The position numbers and the translations under genes are program-made. The notes under the pieces are model-generated. The model had not been told where the DNA came from. It was given only the letters and a program-made list of their open reading frames with translations, and made no database searches. A stretch of DNA of 64,000 nt from Hirsutella rhossiliensis (lineage: Eukaryota > Ascomycota > Sordariomycetes > Hypocreales > Ophiocordycipitaceae), in NCBI RefSeq assembly GCF_020360975.1, contig NW_025408667.1:1612001-1676000 (forward strand), read 5' to 3'. Positions 36,456 through 47,950 of this stretch are shown here, in pieces; position 1 is the stretch's first letter; each line of letters starts with the position of its first letter.

Positions 36456-36590
36456 CGTTGCGAAAGAAGAGGAGGGGGGCAGAAAAGTCGGTTAAAAATC
36501 GGCTTTTCTAGTAAGAGGGGTAAAAGGAAGCCACGAGGGATATAAGAAAGGTGCCTTTTGCAGCAGCCGGAAGGTATAGGAATACTATTC

Positions 36591-36606
36591 CTCCCGGGCT
36601 TATAAC
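36591..36606 (-). promoter_or_regulatory. Primer-binding site of B1 (initiator tRNA-Met anticodon half)
   Basis: On minus, GTTATAAGCCCGGGAG follows the 5' LTR end (...ACGTAAGA). It matches the complement of the anticodon half of initiator tRNA-Met after allowing one RIP change, and is the same word as in element A, B3 and B4. Confidence 0.65.
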
Positions 36607-37082
36607 TCTTACGTAGAGAGATGCGAGAAGTGCATGAAAATGCACGAAGGTGAAATTAGAAGTAAGGGGTTAGATAGGCAGGGCAGAGGGATTTAATTCT
36701 TGCGGGAGCAGCAATTGCGGTAGGGGAGTGATTGTTGTATTGCCTTAATTGTCCTTCTTTCCTCTATCTAACGCCCCTCTTTATACCCGTCTAGCATCTC
36801 AATTAACAAAGAAGATCCTGCTTAAAGAAGCTACTAATGTCCTTTTAACTACCGAGCTTTTTGCCGGTTTTTCCCCTCCTTTCTAGCCGTTGCCGGCATA
36901 TCCGTCTTATCTCTCGCCACCTCTATAGGAAGCCATCGCCACTTCTGCTTCCCCTTATGCCCCTACCCTCCTTTCTGCACCTCCTTTTAGCTCCTTCCTT
37001 AAAACCTGTTTTTTAGCTTCCTAGGTCCCTCGTGCTAAGGGATATCTCCGAGAACTGCGAAATCAGGCCACGCTTCGCGATA
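36607..37082 (-). repeat. 5' LTR of B1
   Basis: 476 bp. In element orientation it starts at 37082 with TATCGCGAAGCGTGGCC and ends at 36607. Target duplication AAGTA follows at 37083-37087. Confidence 0.95.
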
Positions 37083-39010
37083 AAGTAAGATAGTATATAT
37101 ATTTAGTACTATTCGACTTTACGATTAAGTATTATATAAGTAAATTAAACCTAGCGGACGCGTTATTAAGCATACCTAGATATAAGGGCGAGAAACCCCT
37201 ATTTATAGAACTATTACTAGAGCTATAAGTAAAGCTAGCTACTATTAATACTATATTTATATAGAGAAATAATAAAGCGTTTTTATAGGTAAAGAGATAC
37301 TTAACCTCGAGTTAATATAAGTATAGTAAAGTGCCTTTATATAAGGAAAATATATAAGCTTATCTATAGCTAAACTATAATAATTTAGGCGTAAGACCTA
37401 AATAATTAGCCGATTAAGCTAAAGAGAGAGCTAGTTATAAATAGTTACTCTTAAGGAAGACCGCTAAAGAAGCGGCCTACTATATAAAGGTTTATATAGT
37501 AGAAGTTCTAGAACTACTACTAGAGTTACTAAAACGTACTTAGTCGGTTAATATAGCGATTAATAAGCTAAAGGAGACTAAAGACTTCTTAAAAGGGAAG
37601 GGTTTCTAGTTAGTACGCTTAGATAGACTACTACTATAGAAAGGTTATATTATAGTACTTTTAGAGGCAGCTTTATAGTAAGAGCTTATATAGCTCTTTT
37701 ATAATAATTCGTTAATAAGATACTTTAGCTCCTAATATACTAGCGAACTACTGGCAAGGAACTTCTACTAGGATAGAATAATAAAAGATATAAATAAATA
37801 CGTTTAGTTATACTTAGTATATTAAGGTATAGTATCTAAGAAGCATTGCTTTTATAGTACTATATAATTATTACTATATCTTATATAACTATAGAAAGAA
37901 TTATTAATAGACTTTACTATAGGTCTACCTAAAGTATAGTATAATAAATAAGACGTTAATACGATCTTAGTAATTATAGACCGATATACTAAGTATTACC
38001 TCTTCTTTCCTATCTCTAAGATAATAATAGCTCTAGAGCTAGTAGAATTATTCTATTACTAAGTTAAATTAGTATATAAACCTCTAAAAGGCATTATCTT
38101 AGATAGAGGGTCCTTATTTATAAGTAAGTTTTAGTTAGATCTTTATTTTATCTTATAAGTAAAACGTAAGCTATTAACGGTATTTTACCTATAAACTAAT
38201 AGGTAAATAAAATAAATAAACTAAGCTATATAGTACTACTTAAGATACTTTATTAACTTAAAATAAACTAACTAAGCGTTACTCTTATATATTACTTAAT
38301 TTATATATAATAATATAAAGAATATAATAACTAGGTTATTACTTAACGAAGAGTTAATAAGTTATTAACTAAACTTTTATATTAATACTAAGGATAATAT
38401 TATTTAAAGGGGGGTACCTAAAGTAATAGTAAGAGTTACTAGGCTATAAGAGCTATAAAAGAGGCTTAAGGAATACTAAGGAAAGGCTATTAAAACTTAA
38501 GTAAAATACTATAATTTAAGGTACTAACCGCTTATACTAAAAGTAAGAGACCTTATAGTATTATCGATAAAAAACTTATACCTTAAGGATAAAAAAAGAA
38601 AACTCTTACCTAAGTATATTAGACCGTTTTAGGTCTTATAAGCTATTAAAAAGTAAGTATATTATCTTATACTCCTTAAGAAGTACTTACGCCTCTATAA
38701 TATTTTCTATATTAGTTTCTTAGAGCTATAAAAGGAGCGTAAAGGTACTTATAAAGATAGCGAAACCCTATAGATACTAAACTTAGAGGATAATAAAGGT
38801 AAATAGGAAGTCTAAGAGATTAAAGACTAAAAGAGATCTAAGGGCGATACCTTTTTCCTTATTAAATAAAAAGGATAGCTAGCTAAGTATAATTAATAGG
38901 TCGATACCGAAGATATAGTAAATAGCTAAGACCTTATTAAAGAATATATTACTCGCTTAACCGGGAAAAAGAAGTATAAGACTAAGTAAGGTAGGGAAAC
39001 CTACTAATAT
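37083..39010 (+). pseudogene. pol: gypsy2 pol, part 2 (RNase H end, integrase, chromodomain)
   Basis: Directly after B1 the frame reads YIYLVLFDFTIKYYISKLNLAD, the end of a gypsy RNase H. The integrase core shows KELLIDFTIGLPKV near 37895-37935 (first Asp), TILVIIDRYTKYYLFFPI (second block) and ILDRGSLFISKF near 38095-38130, then a TNR-IK-IN-AI block and a C-terminal GPY/F-like region (KYIRPF-VL near 38610). A chromodomain ends the protein near 38849-38960. All breaks seen are RIP stops. Confidence 0.9.
38849..38960 (+). pseudogene. Chromodomain of gypsy2 integrase
   Basis: The frame reads FLIK-KG-LAKYN, then a Glu-Asp pair and DLIKEYI, with stops where Trp or Gln is expected. This matches the chromodomain pattern V/IKW-GW-x-YNxWEPE--M of chromoviruses. 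It indicates targeting to methylated-H3 chromatin. Confidence 0.75.
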
Positions 39011-39239
39011 AGAGAGACGCTACTAAATTAATAACGAATCCCTACTAAATTACTACTAACTTATTAATATATTAGTACGCCTAAATATCCTATAACTATA
39101 TATAGAATAGTAAAATAGGAGAATAAGGGAAAACTATTTATACTACCTATTAAATATTATTAAGGAAAATAAAACTAAACTATAACTCTATTAAGACCTT
39201 AATAATAAAGGAGAGAAGGATAGTTATAACTAAATAAAA

Positions 39240-40828
39240 GAAAGATAAGACCTATTTATTACTTCTAACTACCCTTCTTCTTTACTAGTATAGCGGGAAC
39301 TAACTAAGGCGCCCCCTTTACTATACCGAATACCTTTAAAAATACTAGAACTACCTTATCCTCCGCTCCTTCTTTATCCTCTATATTAAGACCTATCTTT
39401 ATTAGTATAGTACTTACCTTAGCCTTAGTAAATAGTAAGGCGTACTACTAAGAAGTATAGCCTATATTACCGTCGATAAAGTAGAGTTTTAACTAGGATT
39501 CCTAGGCTTAGTACTCTAGGCTTATATAAGCGATATTAAATAAGGGCGCGGGGTTAAGGTAAATAATAAGCTCGCGGCGCTTATTAATTAGTATATAGTA
39601 GTTAGTACGCTTAGCTTAGTATATTATTAGGCGGTCGCTAATAAAAGGGTTAGATAAAACTTATAATAATAGACTTCTATATACTTATAGTCTTAAAGGA
39701 CTTATAATAGGCTATCTTAGCGGTATCGAAAGCCTTAGCTAAATACTATACTATAATAATAAGATAGCGCCGATTAGCCTCCTCGAAAATAAGTATACCT
39801 ATATCTAAGCTATTATCCTTAGTATCCTTATTACTAGTCTTTAGCTTATTAAGCTCGCGTAAGTACTTAACGATAGTAACTATATTAGCTTAGTTACTAA
39901 ATATAAGAGTAGCGGCCTTAAGAAAGATTAGCTTATTAATCGTAATATTTAAAGTTAAGGGGAAACTTACTTAATTATAGGTCGCGGTATATTTATAGTA
40001 TTACTTATAGCGCGTTAAGGAAACGCCTAAGAAAATATAGCTAATTAAGAGTACCTTAATAGGCTTAGGCTCGGTTATACTATACTCCTTAACGACTATC
40101 CTAAAATAATATATATACTAGAGCTTACGAGGGATAACCCCTTAGGCCCTAACTAAGCGGTTTTTAGCCTTAGATCGGGTACGCTTCTTTATAGGAGCGC
40201 GACCGCCTTATACCGCCGCTTAGGTGCCCTTATCTCTAGCGCCGCCGTTCTTAGGTTTATTAATAAGAGGAGTTAGATCGCGGCCGTCTCTATTATTACT
40301 ATTATCGTTATCTTAGCCCTTATTTAGCTAGGTATTAAGATAGTCTTAGCCCTTATTCGGCTAAGCCTCGTTATTAATATCGGCCTACTTATTTTAAGGA
40401 GGGGCTTAGGCGATAATCTCCTATTAGCTAGAGCCGCCCTATTAGGATAAAGTAGCTAGGTTATTAGCACTTACCTAGGAGCGCTTAGGTATAATCTCCT
40501 CGCTAGTATTAATATTACTAATAAGGGTAATAGACTTATAAGTTTCTTAGCCTATAGAGGTAGGCTTATTAGTAGTTAGAGTTAGGGTATTTAGCGGGGT
40601 AATAAGGGCACGACCCTTATTAATATTAAGTCTTAGACTAAAAGTCTCTTAAGACTAAGATTCCCTTATACCTTTCTTAGCTTTCTTTACTAAGAGGGAA
40701 CTAGCGTTACTATAAGACTTTTAAGCCGATCGCTTATACTTTAAGGGTAAACCCGCCGCTACCTACTCCTATATATAGTATAGGAAATTAGCGTTATAGT
40801 TCTTTATCTTTTTTAGCGTAGAAGGTAT
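39240..40828 (-). pseudogene. Long antisense ORF of gypsy2, ~530 codons, function unknown
   Basis: On the minus strand a frame starts at an ATA (original ATG) at 40826-40828 and runs to about 39650 with only RIP-type stops; identical phase was checked at 40826 and 40181. One shift near 39645 carries it on to about 39240. Visible parts are a Lys/Arg/Ser-rich N-terminal region, an Asn/Gln/Asp-rich middle, a basic patch (KKRTRSKAKNRLVRA near 40188-40142), a region reading IFLGVSLTRYK-YYKYTATYN near 40050-39985, a helical segment FLKAATLIFSN then YLRELNKLKTSNKDTKDNS, and GNIGYTS near the end. No family is recognised. It lies between the chromodomain and the polypurine tract, inside the element, in the same position as the antisense ORF of gypsy1. 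Confidence 0.6.
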
Positions 40829-41195
40829 TATCGTTAATAAATCGTTAATAAAAAATAATAAAAAAAGGTATAAGGGATTAATAAAAAAAGGTATAAAACT
40901 CTATAGTAATTATAAGTAAAAGAGTTAAAAAAGAAAAGAAAATAAAAGAAGTAAGAGATATATATATATACTTTTTATATTATAGTTATATAGCTAATAT
41001 ATAAGCGATACTATAATAGTTATTTAGCGGTAACCGCTAGTATAATAACTATTAACGTTATAAAGCATAGATTAATATATACTTATATAGGCGTATACGC
41101 GCGATATATAACTAAAACTACCTCTCTTCTTAACTAAATATATATAGCGTAGCGAAAGTAATATATATTAAAGATATAGCTAAGATATTTATATA
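40829..41195. other. A/T-rich spacer between antisense ORF and 3' polypurine tract of gypsy2
   Basis: A-rich runs (near 40845-40945), a short (TA)n and scattered TTATATAG-like blocks are present. The promoter of the antisense ORF would be expected here, but I see no clear motif. Confidence 0.4.
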
Positions 41196-41209
41196 GGAAG
41201 GGAGATAAT
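41196..41209 (+). promoter_or_regulatory. Polypurine tract of gypsy2
   Basis: AGGAAGGGAGATAA-type purine run immediately before the 3' LTR start at 41210. It places the antisense ORF inside the transcribed element. Confidence 0.65.
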
Positions 41210-41466
41210 TATTAGAGCGCTATAAAGAGGTATAAGCTAATAAAGCACTTAGGTATATAGTACTAATATATTAGTAGGGTATTAGTAGGGAATCGTGCTT
41301 ACCTCGCTTATATATTATAGACTACTCGCTACTCCGACTAAAGAGGAGAAATCCCTCTTTTTAAAAGCTTTAGTCTTATAATAAGGAGAATATAATATAT
41401 ATAGCGTAGTACCTCTAGCTATCTTTACTACCTAACTAATTATACCGTAATATATATTCCCTTATA
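41210..41466 (+). repeat. 3' LTR of gypsy2
   Basis: 257 bp, same length as the 5' LTR, with RIP-type differences and a few others. It abuts family-B copia sequence at 41467 without a target duplication. Confidence 0.9.
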
Positions 41467-42134
41467 AGGTAGTCTTTCTAGGCCTAGAAAAACTAGTTTT
41501 TAAAAGGGTGTCTTTCTAGCTACTTTTAGTTTACTAGTAGGTCTAGGAGGTCTCTTTTATATACCTTCCTTATTAATAGAGGCTTAAAAAGCCGGCCTAC
41601 TATAAATGCTTTATAGGAACTGTCTTTTATAGGCGTTAGATAGAAGTTAGAAAAACGATCGAAATAAGGGAGAGGTTAGTCTTCTTTTATAACTATATCG
41701 GGCCCTATACCTTCCTTTACTTCTTAAAGTAAGGATAAAAAGGCAGCTAGGTAATCCTTTAAGAGAGGTGCCTTTCCTACCCCCTTAGGGGTTAAGATAG
41801 GAAGACTAACTAAAAAAGCTACTTTTAGATCTTCTTCTTATTCTATAAGAGGAGGCGTAGGGAGGTAGGCGTATTCTAGCTCTACCGCTTTCCTATAGTC
41901 TCCTTCTTCGTCTAAAGTATCTAATCTAGTAGCTTCCTCTTCGAAGTCGGCGTTATCCTTAACTACTTTAACGTTAGTTTCTTCCTCCGTTTCCTTATCT
42001 AGGACTTCTTTTTAAGACTATTAGGAAGGGGGGATTTAGATCTTCTAAATTAGCTAACGTTAAGAGAGTAAGAGGGGCTATTAATCTCTTTTTCTATCGA
42101 AGAAGCTAGATTTATCGAAAATTATATCCCTTAT
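41467..42134 (-). pseudogene. B2 N-terminal part of RT, truncated
   Basis: Collinear with about 33080-33735 of B1: a Glu/Asp-rich linker before RT (about 41880-42060) and the first RT blocks. It stops at 41467, so the YVDD motif is absent. Confidence 0.8.
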
Positions 42135-42831
42135 TATAAGAAGGTATAAGCAATAAGCGTAGAATCGGGTAATCGATAACGTAAGCGGAAAGACCGGTCG
42201 AAGGAGTATAGGGTAGGATTTCGTCCGGAATTTATAATAAGTATATAAGGGGCTAAATAATATATTAAAAGAATAGCGTTGCAAAAGATACTTACGAACT
42301 TACTTATTCTATCTACTACTCCTAGGGAAATCCTTTGTCTTTTATAGACTATTGCTCGCCTACTAGTAGACTAATTAGTTAGCTTCCTAGTATATTCTAT
42401 AGTACTTAAAAAACTCTATCTATAGTATATCTTCCTAACTTAGTAGGTGGTCTGATCGTGGCGTGATAGTTAACGTAAGACTATGGGTTCTAGTATAAGT
42501 AGTGGATTTAACTAGAATGTTCTATGCCCTACCTATTCTCGTATCGCGGATATCTACGGAACCGCTAGGCCAAAATAGGCAATAGGGTGTCCGTTCTGCT
42601 CGTAACTAACTTATGCATTTTATGCATATTTTTGTTTGTAAGGATAGGCTTATCCTGACCCGCTTCTCCTAGAGGAAGGTATAGTTGTCTAGTAGAGGTC
42701 TTTGTCTTTTGAGGGTTATTCCCTTAGACTATATTATAGAGCTTCTTTTTACTAGCTTATTCTATAAAGCCTCCCTATGCTTATTTTTTCTTTATAATAG
42801 TAAAATAGGAATATAAGGGTATATTCTTATA
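42135..42831. repeat. Solo LTR of a third family (LTR C), 697 bp, TSD CTTAT
   Basis: The insert interrupts B2 exactly between ATATCCCTTA and TCGAAATAACC. CTTAT occurs at 42130-42134 and 42832-42836. The ends TATAAGAA...TTCTTATA are inverted repeats and fit TG...CA after RIP. The middle (42420-42720) keeps many CA and TG words, such as GGTGGTCTGATCGTGG and TTATGCATTTTATGCATA, so this is one of the youngest insertions. No internal region of this family is in the window. A short minus-strand frame at its left border is not a gene. Confidence 0.9.
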
Positions 42832-45500
42832 CTTATCGAAATAACCTTTTATAGAAAAGGAATCTAGATCTAAAAGATATTAGTAGAATTATAACTAACG
42901 AGGTACCTAATAAAGGCTCTAAGATTAAGCTTTCTTTTCTTCTTCCTTTTTAGCTATATATCGGTAGTTATAGCGTATACCTTATAGCCGTAGGCATAAA
43001 GGTAGGCTAGCAAGGCCCTCTTTTTCGTAAATAGCTTAAAGGGGGATTTCTAGTCTATTCCTTAGTTTAGTTCCCTAGGGTCCTTAAGGTCCCTAGGGGT
43101 CCGGTTCTAAAGGTAATAAGCGGTCTTAACGACTTCCCTTTAAAGGTCGTATAGAAGCCTTATAGTAAGTCTTATTATACGGGCCCTTTCTATTATAGCA
43201 CCCCCTAATCTTTCTAGCCCTCCGTTCTAAGCCTAGGTATTTAGTGCTAATAGGAGGGGTAAAATACCCCTTTTTCGAAGCTAATTTAAGATATCCTTTA
43301 TAAATAGCTCTCCGTTAAACTATATCTTCTTTACCTTATAGCTAAAGTAGGATTTTATTTAGTTAACGAAGTCCTAGAAGGCAAACTAGTTATACTTACT
43401 TAGGTAGGTCTATAAGAAATAAGGGAAAACTATCCTTAAAAAAGCGTCTATAAAAAACATTACCCTAACGAAGCTTTCCTAGTCCCTAGAGACGTTGGTC
43501 TAGTCGACCTAAATTTCCTTATACGGCTAGTCCGGCCGTAAAGGCGTTCGTTTAGAAATTCGTCTCCTAGTCTTTCCTTAGCTATAGTACTTATATTCGA
43601 CGGTCTTTAAGCCCCTTATTCGTACGCCCTATTATTAGCCTATCTTATATAAAGCTAGGGGGCCTAGGTAACTAAGTCGTGCGTGCTAAAGAAGACCGTC
43701 TCTTTAGGCTACTAGAAGAGGGTCCTTAGAACCTACCCTCCTAGTAAGGAAAGCTAACTTCTCGAGAGATTCCTTCTTAAAGATAGGTCGGAATTCGAGA
43801 ATAAATTAACCGAATTTCTCCTCGATAAGCCTAATCGTCTAGTTCTTCTAAACTAGCCTTATAGGCTTAGACGTCGTATCCTAGAAGATTCCTTCCTCTT
43901 AAAGAAGGCGGAAGGAAATTAAGCTCGTTAAAAATTAAGGGTAAAAAGCTACCCTTTTTCGTCGAAGAATTTATATAGTCCCGTTAGGTAATTTTATTAT
44001 GAAATTTACCCTTCTATACCCCTCTATCCGTATAGTTAATTCCCCGGTAATAAGGTATTCCCTCTATGCCTTCTTAAAGGACCGGAATCGTAAGAGTATA
44101 TTATAGATATCGAGGGAAGTACTAGAGTCGAGGATAGCTGATTTTCGTAGGAGATAATCGGAGGGCTCTAATAGTTAGTCTTAGCCTTATTAATCCGTAG
44201 GGAAGATAAAGGCCGGATTTACTATACTAACGATTTTCCCTCGAATTTACGGCTTAAATAGGGGCAGCGGCGTTATTAGTTACTATTTCTTAGTAACCTA
44301 AATCTTATCTATCTTCTTCTATAACGAGGGGTCCTCTTTAAGAGACTATTATACTATTTCTTATAGCCTCTTTAAAGGGTTAACTCCTTTAGGTCGGTTT
44401 TCCTCGAAGACCTACTAGCATTATAATAACCGATAGCCTAGGGATTTATAGGCTAGGTAGCTGTTTCGTCTTCTAGTCTTCTATTTCTTCGAGGAATCCT
44501 CGTCCCGATCCGGAAGGTCTGCTTAAAAACCCCCCCTCTTTATACCTTATTACTAATATTAACGAGATTCGATTTTAACTAGTTCCTTGATTTTTCGACT
44601 AACGGACTAAAAGGTCTATTAGGGGACTAGTCGGGCCGGACGGACTAACGGGGCCGGGGCCGGACCTAGAGTAAGATACGTAGCCGGGGCCGGGGCAGCA
44701 GCTATAGTTAACGACGGCGTTAAGGCTCTCGAGGGAGGTAGAGCTAGAGGGGCAACAGCTATAGCAGTAGCGGGAGCCGCAGCTATAAGGGCTATAGCAG
44801 CTATAGGGGCAGTAGGTCGAGCTGTCCAGGTCGAGTGCTAGCTACGAAGGAATAAGACTACTTACTATTATACTCTAGTAGCCTCTTCGTCTAGTTCCCG
44901 GCTAGCTTCTTAAAAGATAGTCGAGTAACCGTTACTAATAGGCTTTATTAGTAGAGATATATCCCGTAGCTACTAGCCGGAAAGAGCTTCTATTAAGAAG
45001 TATTAGTTAGCTTCCTCGAGGATTTCTTCCTACTTAGCTAGCTACGAAGAAGCTAGTAGGTTCCTAGCAAAAAAGGCTCCTAGGTATACCGTATAGGTCT
45101 TCCTAATACGGTTAGTTATATAGCCCCTCGAGGGAGCTATCGATGTCTCGAGCTTTAAAAGCTACTGCCTAAGAGTCTAAGTAGTAGTTAGTAGCTTCGT
45201 CTTATAAAGGTATTCCTTACGGTGACTCTTATAGTTACTTAAGGCAGTAGAAAAAGCTCTTTATTATACGGAGGTTAGCTCGGAGAAGAGGGAAGCTCCT
45301 TCTATAAATTCCGTTGCCCTAGGACGAAGAGGGGGCTCGAGAGGGTCCTACTTATTAGAGAAGACTAAATTATAGATAGTTCTATCTATACGAGCCTATA
45401 GCTCCTTTACCTACTTATCCTAATCTTAAGGCTCTATAAAAATCGTCCTATAGACCGTAGGGGCGGTAGAGGAATCGTTTTTTAATATTATTATAGGGGA
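42832..45500 (-). pseudogene. B2 gag, protease and integrase remnants
   Basis: The sequence parallels B1 pol and gag: integrase about 43050-43900, protease near 44115-44090, and the zinc-knuckle region near 44425-44465 with Cys codons lost. The Ala-rich linker near 44740-44830 is eroded to TATAGCAG-like words. Numerous RIP stops are present. RT remnants lie on the other side of the solo LTR (41467-42134). Confidence 0.8.
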
Positions 45501-45631
45501 AGGGTAGAAAAGTCAGTTAAAAATCGGCTTTTCTAGTAAGAGGGGTAAAAGGAAGCTACTAGGGATATAAGAAAGGTGCCTTTTATAGCAGCTAGAAGGT
45601 ATAGGAATACTATTCCTCCTAGGCTTATAAC

Positions 45632-46107
45632 TCTCGTAAATAGAGATATAAGAAGTATATATAAAATATATAAAGGTAAAATTAAAAGTAAGGGGTTAGA
45701 TAGGCAAGGCAGAGATATTTAATTCTTACAGGGGCAGTAATTATAGTAGGGGAGTAATTATTATATTGCCTTAATTATCCTTCTTTCCTCTATCTAACGC
45801 CCCTCTTTATACCTATCTAGCATCTTAATTAATAAAGAAGATCCTACTTAAAGAAGCTACTAATATCCTTTTAACTACTAAGCTTTTTACTGGTTTTTCC
45901 CTTCCTTTCTAGCCGTTGCCGGTATATCCGTCTTATCTCTCGCTACCTCTATAGGAAGCTATCGCTACTTCTACTTCCCCTCTTACCCTTACCCTCCTCT
46001 TTATACCTCCTTTTAGCTCCTTCTTTAAAACCTATTTTTTAGCTTCCTAGGTCCCTTATACTAAGGGATATCTCCGAGAACTACGAATTAGGCTACGCTT
46101 CGCGATA
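45632..46107 (-). repeat. 5' LTR of B2
   Basis: 476 bp, collinear with the B1 LTR. The RIP-eroded primer-binding word GTTATAAGCCTAGGAGG precedes it on minus at 45615-45631. The right flank starts CTTAT at 46108. Confidence 0.9.
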
Positions 46108-47600
46108 CTTATAGTAGCGGTGCTCTAACTATTAAAAAGAAGCGTTTTAGTAGTTTCGGTCTATATAAAAAGGAAAGGTATAAAAGCGCTAAAAAGTATA
46201 ACTAAACTATTATATAACTTAATCTAAAGATTCCGTTAAGGCTCTAGTATATATATAGATATAGTATTAGCTAGAGACTTTAACTCTTATAACCTACTTT
46301 AAAGTAGAGACGATGTTTCGGTTTAGAAATAAGGAGAAGTAGGGCCGATTATTAATCTAATAAACTATTATAGCCTTAAGAGCTTACTCTTAAAGGGCAC
46401 GAAAATATAGTAAGGGAAGGATTAAGAGAGTACTATCGATCTAGTACTAACGATAATAGAGTTAGCTAGTAAAGTAATAATATATACTATCTATCCGACT
46501 AATTATAGATTAAACTATAGAGCTATTTAAACGACTTTTAATATTACGATACTAAAGAGAAGTACGATGCCTAGATTTTTATTTAAGAACGCCCTTTAGA
46601 ATCTTATATAAAGCCGGGTAAAAGATAATCTATAACTCTTACCTTAGGCTATCGACGTTTAAACTTAGATAGATTAGCTAATATAAGTTATTTTAAGGGC
46701 TATCTATAAACTAACGCCTTAGGTATAGCTATTACCGTATATAAAACGTTAGGAGACCTAGGATCTTATATAACTTCGGCGGGTATATATATTCTAGCGA
46801 AATTAAGTATAGATATAACGGCGAGTAAGCTAGGCGCGACGAGACCTTAAATAGCGGGCTAAAGATATAGTAAAGGAGTTCTATAATACTATTTAATATT
46901 AAAGGAAAGTATATTAAGATAACTTCCTCTCCGATAAAGCTAATATCTAAAAGGCAACTAAATATCTTAAAGCTAGTAAGAGTATAATAGGCGATAAGGT
47001 ACTACCTTTAAGGAAAGGGGATAGATCGACGACTAAGGATAAAGTAAACTAAGTAAACGACCTACTTAGAGCTTTTTTTCTACCTTTACCTATAAGAATT
47101 AAGGACTTATACTTAGGACTATGCCTTAATCCTTACTTTTTATTTTCCTTAGCTTTAGATAGATAATATATAAGCACCTACTTTATATAGAGTATAATTA
47201 TAATAAAACTATAAGAAATAGAGACTAATAATTAAATTATTAATCTTTAAAGAGCCCTTTTAATATTTAAGAGGCAGGGTCCTTTAAGTAATAGTATTTA
47301 TACGTTTCTAACGCTATATCTTAAAGGTCTACTATAGCTAGCACGTAATATACTTCTTAAATAAACTTAAGCTAGCCTCTTTTATAAATTTATTAAATAT
47401 AATATTATATTTAGCAGTATATATTATATAACCTACTAAGAGTAAAGGTACTATGCTTTTAGCGCTACTTATTTAAGATATAATAATAGTAGAAGTAAGA
47501 TTTACTTAAGCTATTTAAAGCGTTGCTTAGCCGCTAAGATATATAAGATTATAAAAATAAAGCGTATATATTAAGAGTATATTTATCTCAAAGGTTATTA
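46108..47600 (+). pseudogene. LINE2 ORF2 fragment (endonuclease and start of RT region)
   Basis: On + the frame shows LRDFNSYNLL near 46275-46305 (GDFNSHNPLW type), STIDLVLTIIELASKV near 46425-46475, then YPTNYRLNYRAI near 46490-46530 (the SDH-A region of LINE endonucleases with His and Asp codons changed), and KDKVN-VNDLLRAFF near 47035-47080, the linker before RT. Beyond about 47250 the RT is not recognisable. The 5' end of ORF2 and ORF1 are missing. It is a different family from LINE1, since endonuclease blocks differ. Confidence 0.7.
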
Positions 47601-47950
47601 AAGACTTTACTTATAGGAACTAAGTTAAGAGGGAGCTACTTTAAGATTATAATCGCTATATAATACTATATATAAAATGCCGCCGGATTAATAAGCCGCG
47701 TACTATATTCTTCTATAAATATATAGTATATTATAGGTTTATATAAAATATTTAAAAGGGTAATCGTACTCTTTTTACTAGTATAGGTAATTAGTAATAA
47801 AGGATAGTATCTAAACTAAATTAAGATAGTTATAATAAGATACTAAGGTCTATATAATTATTATACTATCTATATTATATAGGTAATTTATACTTAATAG
47901 AAAGTAAGAGGTATAAATTAGTAAGCTTAGAAGTTATAAGTCTTAATTAA
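47600..47950. other. Unresolved RIPed sequence between LINE2 and minisatellite
   Basis: TA-rich, with no motif seen. It may be the decayed rest of LINE2. Confidence 0.35.

Larger units (their letters stand above)
30749..37082 (-). mobile_element. Complete Ty1/copia element B1, 6334 bp, nested in gypsy2, TSD AAGTA
   Basis: Two 476-bp LTRs (30749-31224 and 36607-37082) bracket a minus-strand copia gag-pol. AAGTA occurs at 30744-30748 and 37083-37087, and the gypsy2 pol reading is seamless once the insert is removed. The two LTRs have equal length and differ, in the part compared, only at TG/TA and CA/TA sites. CA and TG are far more frequent here than in gypsy2, so B1 came later and was only partly RIPed. 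Confidence 0.97.
27319..41466 (+). mobile_element. Complete Ty3/gypsy chromodomain element gypsy2, ~7.8 kb plus nested B1
   Basis: Two 257-bp LTRs (27319-27575 and 41210-41466) bracket gag, pol with chromodomain, a long antisense ORF and a polypurine tract near 41196-41209. The copia element B1 (30749-37082) lies inside the RNase H region with target duplication AAGTA. Without B1 and one TSD the element is about 7.8 kb. The flanks of the two LTRs show no matching TSD, and the right LTR abuts the middle of another element, so the region was rearranged afterwards. It is RIP-saturated. Confidence 0.9.
41467..46107 (-). mobile_element. Truncated copia B element (B2), lacking RT end, RNase H and 3' LTR
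   Basis: Minus-strand sequence is collinear with B1 from about position 33080 of B1 to its 5' LTR end, with a 697-bp solo LTR (family C) plus TSD inserted at 42135-42831. The gag start region near 45480 is altered, and a block of gag near 45180 is deleted relative to B1 (the equivalent of about 36090-36160). It begins abruptly at 41467 against the gypsy2 3' LTR. RIP is heavy. Confidence 0.9.

Noticed and set aside
42081..42284. 67-codon minus-strand frame
   Set aside because: It straddles the border between B2 and the solo LTR C, so it is a chance fusion across an insertion junction.
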